A stretch of DNA of 6,754 bases from contig CAJXLR010000088.1 in the NCBI GenBank assembly GCA_913056425.1, positions 1 to 6,754 on the forward strand, written 5' to 3'. The notes below the pieces were generated by a model. That model did no database searches. It was not told where the DNA came from and saw only the letters and a list, made by a program, of their open reading frames with translations. Shown here piece by piece: positions 4,907 to 6,754 of the stretch. How positions within the stretch are numbered: position 1 is the stretch's first letter; every line of letters begins with the position of its first letter. The position numbers and the translations under genes are program-made. Origin of the DNA: an uncultured Bacteroidota bacterium. Its GTDB lineage: Bacteria > Bacteroidota > Bacteroidia > NS11-12g > UBA9320.

Positions 4907-6754
4907 TCTTCAAACTCAAGAAGTCGCTCAAAGACCTCTTCCATTTCAGATTCTAACCGTTTGTTCTGATCAGATATAGTCTGATGTTTCAAAGATAAAT
5001 CCGTCAATTTCTGACGATCGCTGGTAATTTCTGGAGAAGTAAGTTGAGCTTCTATATCGGTCAATTCTGACTTAACGGAATCCAGTTCTTTTTCAAGTTT
5101 CTCAAGCTTTTGCTCAAGCTTTCGTTTCTTTTGTTGCCGTTTGCGATCCTGATCATTCTTCTGCGGGTTGGTAGATTTTTTCTCTTTAACGACAACCTCG
5201 CTTTTAGGTTTTTGCTTCTCCGCATCCCGTCGCGCTTTCCAGAATGTAAACTCTTCGTAGGTACCCGGGTACTCATTTATCTTTTCGTCTTCAATCCACC
5301 AAATCTTGTTTGCAACCTGAGAGACGAAGTATCTATCGTGACTCACAAGTACAAAACTCCCTTCGTAGTCTTGCAGTGCTTGAACCAGTACCTCAATACT
5401 CTGAATATCAAGGTGGTTAGTAGGCTCATCAAGCAGCATAAAGTTAGCTTGCTCGATAAGCGTTTTTGCTAGTGCTACCCTACTTTTCTCCCCACCACTC
5501 AACACTTTAATAGGCTTAAACACATCGTCTCCTGCGAAAAGGAAACACCCAAGAATATTTCTTAACTCTGACTCCGTTAAACCGGAACCATGCTCCGTCA
5601 TTTCTTGTAATATCTCATTCTCAAGATGTAATGCTTGGAGCTGGTGCTGCGCAAAGAAGCTGGTTATCACATTGTACCCTTCTTTACGTTCTCCCTCGAA
5701 TTGCTCGGTGTTCGCGATAACACGTAATAAGGTTGATTTACCCATACCATTTGCACCAATCAGAGCGATTTTGTCTTTCCGAACAATAGTTCCCCCGGTA
5801 TCGGTTATAATTCGCTTGTCGCCATAATGCTTTGTGATATCGTTAAGTTCCATCACAATTTTACCGGAGTCCTTTTTAACTCTGAAACGAAGGTTTACCC
5901 GAGCATCGTCGCTTTCTACAACATCTATCTTATCCAGCTTTTCAAGCATTTTCACCCGGCTTTGAACCGCAGTTGCCTTTGAAGCCTTGGCTCGGAACCG
6001 GTTGATGAATTTCTCTTGGTCTTTTATGAACTGCTGTTGGTTCTCGTATTGTCTCATTTGAAGAGCGTCTCGCTCTTCTTTCGCTTGTAAAAAGAAATCA
6101 TAATTCCCTTCCCAAACATACAACTTGAGGTTGGCCACCTCAACAATTTTGGTGACCATACGATTGAGGAAGTACTTATCGTGACTCACCACGATTACCG
6201 TCCCTTGGTAGCTTTGGAGATAGTTTTCAAGCCACTCGATCGATGGTAAGTCTAAGTGGTTTGTCGGCTCATCGAGCATTAGCACGTCAGGTCTCTCCAA
6301 CAACATCCGAGCAAGAATGACACGCATTCTCCATCCTCCACTAAACTCTTGCAGTGGACGAATCAAATCTGCAGTAGAAAAACCCAAACCTTCCAGAATT
6401 TCTTCTGTCTGACTTCGAATTTGATAACCGTTGTTGCGTTCAAATTCTTCTTGTAGATGCCCTAATCGTTCAAGAGTTTCAGGCGATGCATCTTCTTTTT
6501 CCATCGAGGCGTAAATGGCATTCATCTCCTCTTCCACTTTCAGCCATACATCTTCTTTGTTCTCCCATTCAAACCCTACCTGTTTCGCTTTTTCTTGAAT
6601 TCTGTAAGCTTTTACAAGTGCGGGAAGTGATTTCGGTACTCCTGAAAGAACACCCTTTCTTCCTTCTTTTAACTTAATTGCTTCCCAATTCCGCTTAACT
6701 TCTTCTTCTGATTCAACAGTAACATCACCATAAATATGTGGGTGCCGATAGATC
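4903..6754 (-). CDS. ABC-F ATPase lacking the start of NBD1, fused in frame to a MazG fragment (5' partial)
   Basis: One uninterrupted frame runs from the right edge to TAA 4903-4905 (616 residues visible). Residues 1 to about 77 are MazG; from about 78 the sequence is a Bacteroidota ABC-F protein of the YheS/Uup-like soluble class, normally about 630-650 residues. NBD1 keeps its signature FSGGW (137-141), Walker B with LDEPTNHLDL (160-169) and the switch His of SHDK (191), but its Walker A, Q-loop and N-terminal strands are absent. The inter-domain linker (about 233-278) is rich in K/R/Q as usual. NBD2 is complete: Walker A GANGMGKST (333-341), Q-loop FFAQHQ, signature LSGGE (418-422), Walker B FMLLDE (438-443), SHDR. 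A charged coiled coil (about 520-612) ends the protein. ABC-F proteins act on the ribosomal E site in translation or antibiotic protection and have no membrane domain. Without NBD1 Walker A the chimera should not hydrolyse ATP normally. Confidence 0.88.
   Translation of the reverse strand, partial: IYRHPHIYGDVTVESEEEVKRNWEAIKLKEGRKGVLSGVPKSLPALVKAYRIQEKAKQVGFEWENKEDVWLKVEEEMNAIYASMEKEDASPETLERLGHLQEEFERNNGYQIRSQTEEILEGLGFSTADLIRPLQEFSGGWRMRVILARMLLERPDVLMLDEPTNHLDLPSIEWLENYLQSYQGTVIVVSHDKYFLNRMVTKIVEVANLKLYVWEGNYDFFLQAKEERDALQMRQYENQQQFIKDQEKFINRFRAKASKATAVQSRVKMLEKLDKIDVVESDDARVNLRFRVKKDSGKIVMELNDITKHYGDKRIITDTGGTIVRKDKIALIGANGMGKSTLLRVIANTEQFEGERKEGYNVITSFFAQHQLQALHLENEILQEMTEHGSGLTESELRNILGCFLFAGDDVFKPIKVLSGGEKSRVALAKTLIEQANFMLLDEPTNHLDIQSIEVLVQALQDYEGSFVLVSHDRYFVSQVANKIWWIEDEKINEYPGTYEEFTFWKARRDAEKQKPKSEVVVKEKKSTNPQKNDQDRKRQQKKRKLEQKLEKLEKELDSVKSELTDIEAQLTSPEITSDRQKLTDLSLKHQTISDQNKRLESEMEEVFERLLEFED
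6520..6754 (-). pseudogene. mazG: MazG nucleotide pyrophosphohydrolase fragment at the head of the ABC-F frame
   Basis: Reading leftward from 6753, the translation begins IYRHPHIYGDVTVE and continues with NWEAIKLKEGRKGVL, GVPKSLPALVKAYRIQEKA and VGFEWENKEDVWLKVEEEMN. This matches the middle of MazG: the RRHPHVF segment, the SLPAL...IQ linker, and the GFDW...KVxEEIxE that opens the second MazG domain. The second domain should continue EExxE and, after a gap, ExxD, its Mg-binding residues. Here it stops at EEEMN and becomes NAIYASMEKEDASPE, which is ABC-F. So the catalytic C-terminal domain, known to be the active one in E. coli MazG, is missing. The first MazG domain lies outside the window. 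Confidence 0.85.

Noticed and set aside
5061..5472. Open frames within the ABC-F gene on both strands
   Set aside because: They are out-of-frame shadows of the lysine/glutamate-rich coiled coil and NBD2 of the ABC-F protein.
6535..6537. GTG as the true start of the ABC-F gene
   Set aside because: It falls inside the MazG-like KVEEEM motif, the frame continues upstream to the window edge, and a start here would still leave NBD1 without Walker A.
6486..6677. Plus-strand frame over the MazG/ABC-F junction
   Set aside because: It is antisense to two clearly conserved protein segments and has no domain resemblance.

Overview
The window looks like chromosome from a member of Bacteroidota, most likely a flavobacterial or Cryomorphaceae-like marine or aquatic lineage. 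Three things point there: a C-terminal type IX secretion (T9SS) sorting domain, two matches to the Bacteroidota sigma-factor -7 box TANNTTTG, and a membrane protein carrying the GldL-type motif. The ABC-F and DEAD-box/DbpA-domain proteins also read like Bacteroidota versions. TAA or TAG ends every gene, so the standard bacterial code applies. No mobile element, tRNA, rRNA or CRISPR array is visible.

Layout: (1) 1-1458 (+), the 3' part of a secreted NHL beta-propeller protein with a PKD-like domain and T9SS sorting domain, closed by a strong terminator at 1480-1505. (2) 1459-1618, a compact leader with a Bacteroidota promoter, an eight-codon upstream ORF and a hairpin that buries the next start codon. 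(3) 1619-3334 (+), a DEAD-box RNA helicase with a DbpA-type RNA-binding domain, cut by one in-frame TAA at 2234-2236. (4) 3331-3840 (-), a DinB-superfamily protein. (5) 3860-4345 (-), a small lipoprotein, probably co-transcribed with the DinB gene. (6) 4517-4906 (+), a four-helix membrane protein with a GldL-like motif. (7) 4903-6754 (-), an ABC-F ATPase that reads without interruption into a MazG fragment, so two unrelated genes are joined in frame and each has lost essential parts.

The genes do not form one recognisable pathway. The NHL protein is T9SS cargo and the GldL-like protein resembles part of the T9SS motor, but nothing here shows they work together. The helicase and ABC-F proteins are both ribosome or RNA housekeeping factors.

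The points most worth a second look are the MazG/ABC-F junction near 6520-6540, the in-frame stop in the helicase, the leader ORF plus start-codon hairpin upstream of the helicase, and two convergent gene pairs whose stop codons overlap by four bases. The first two may be real gene decay or sequence/assembly errors; sequence alone cannot separate these. I see no convincing new multi-gene system.
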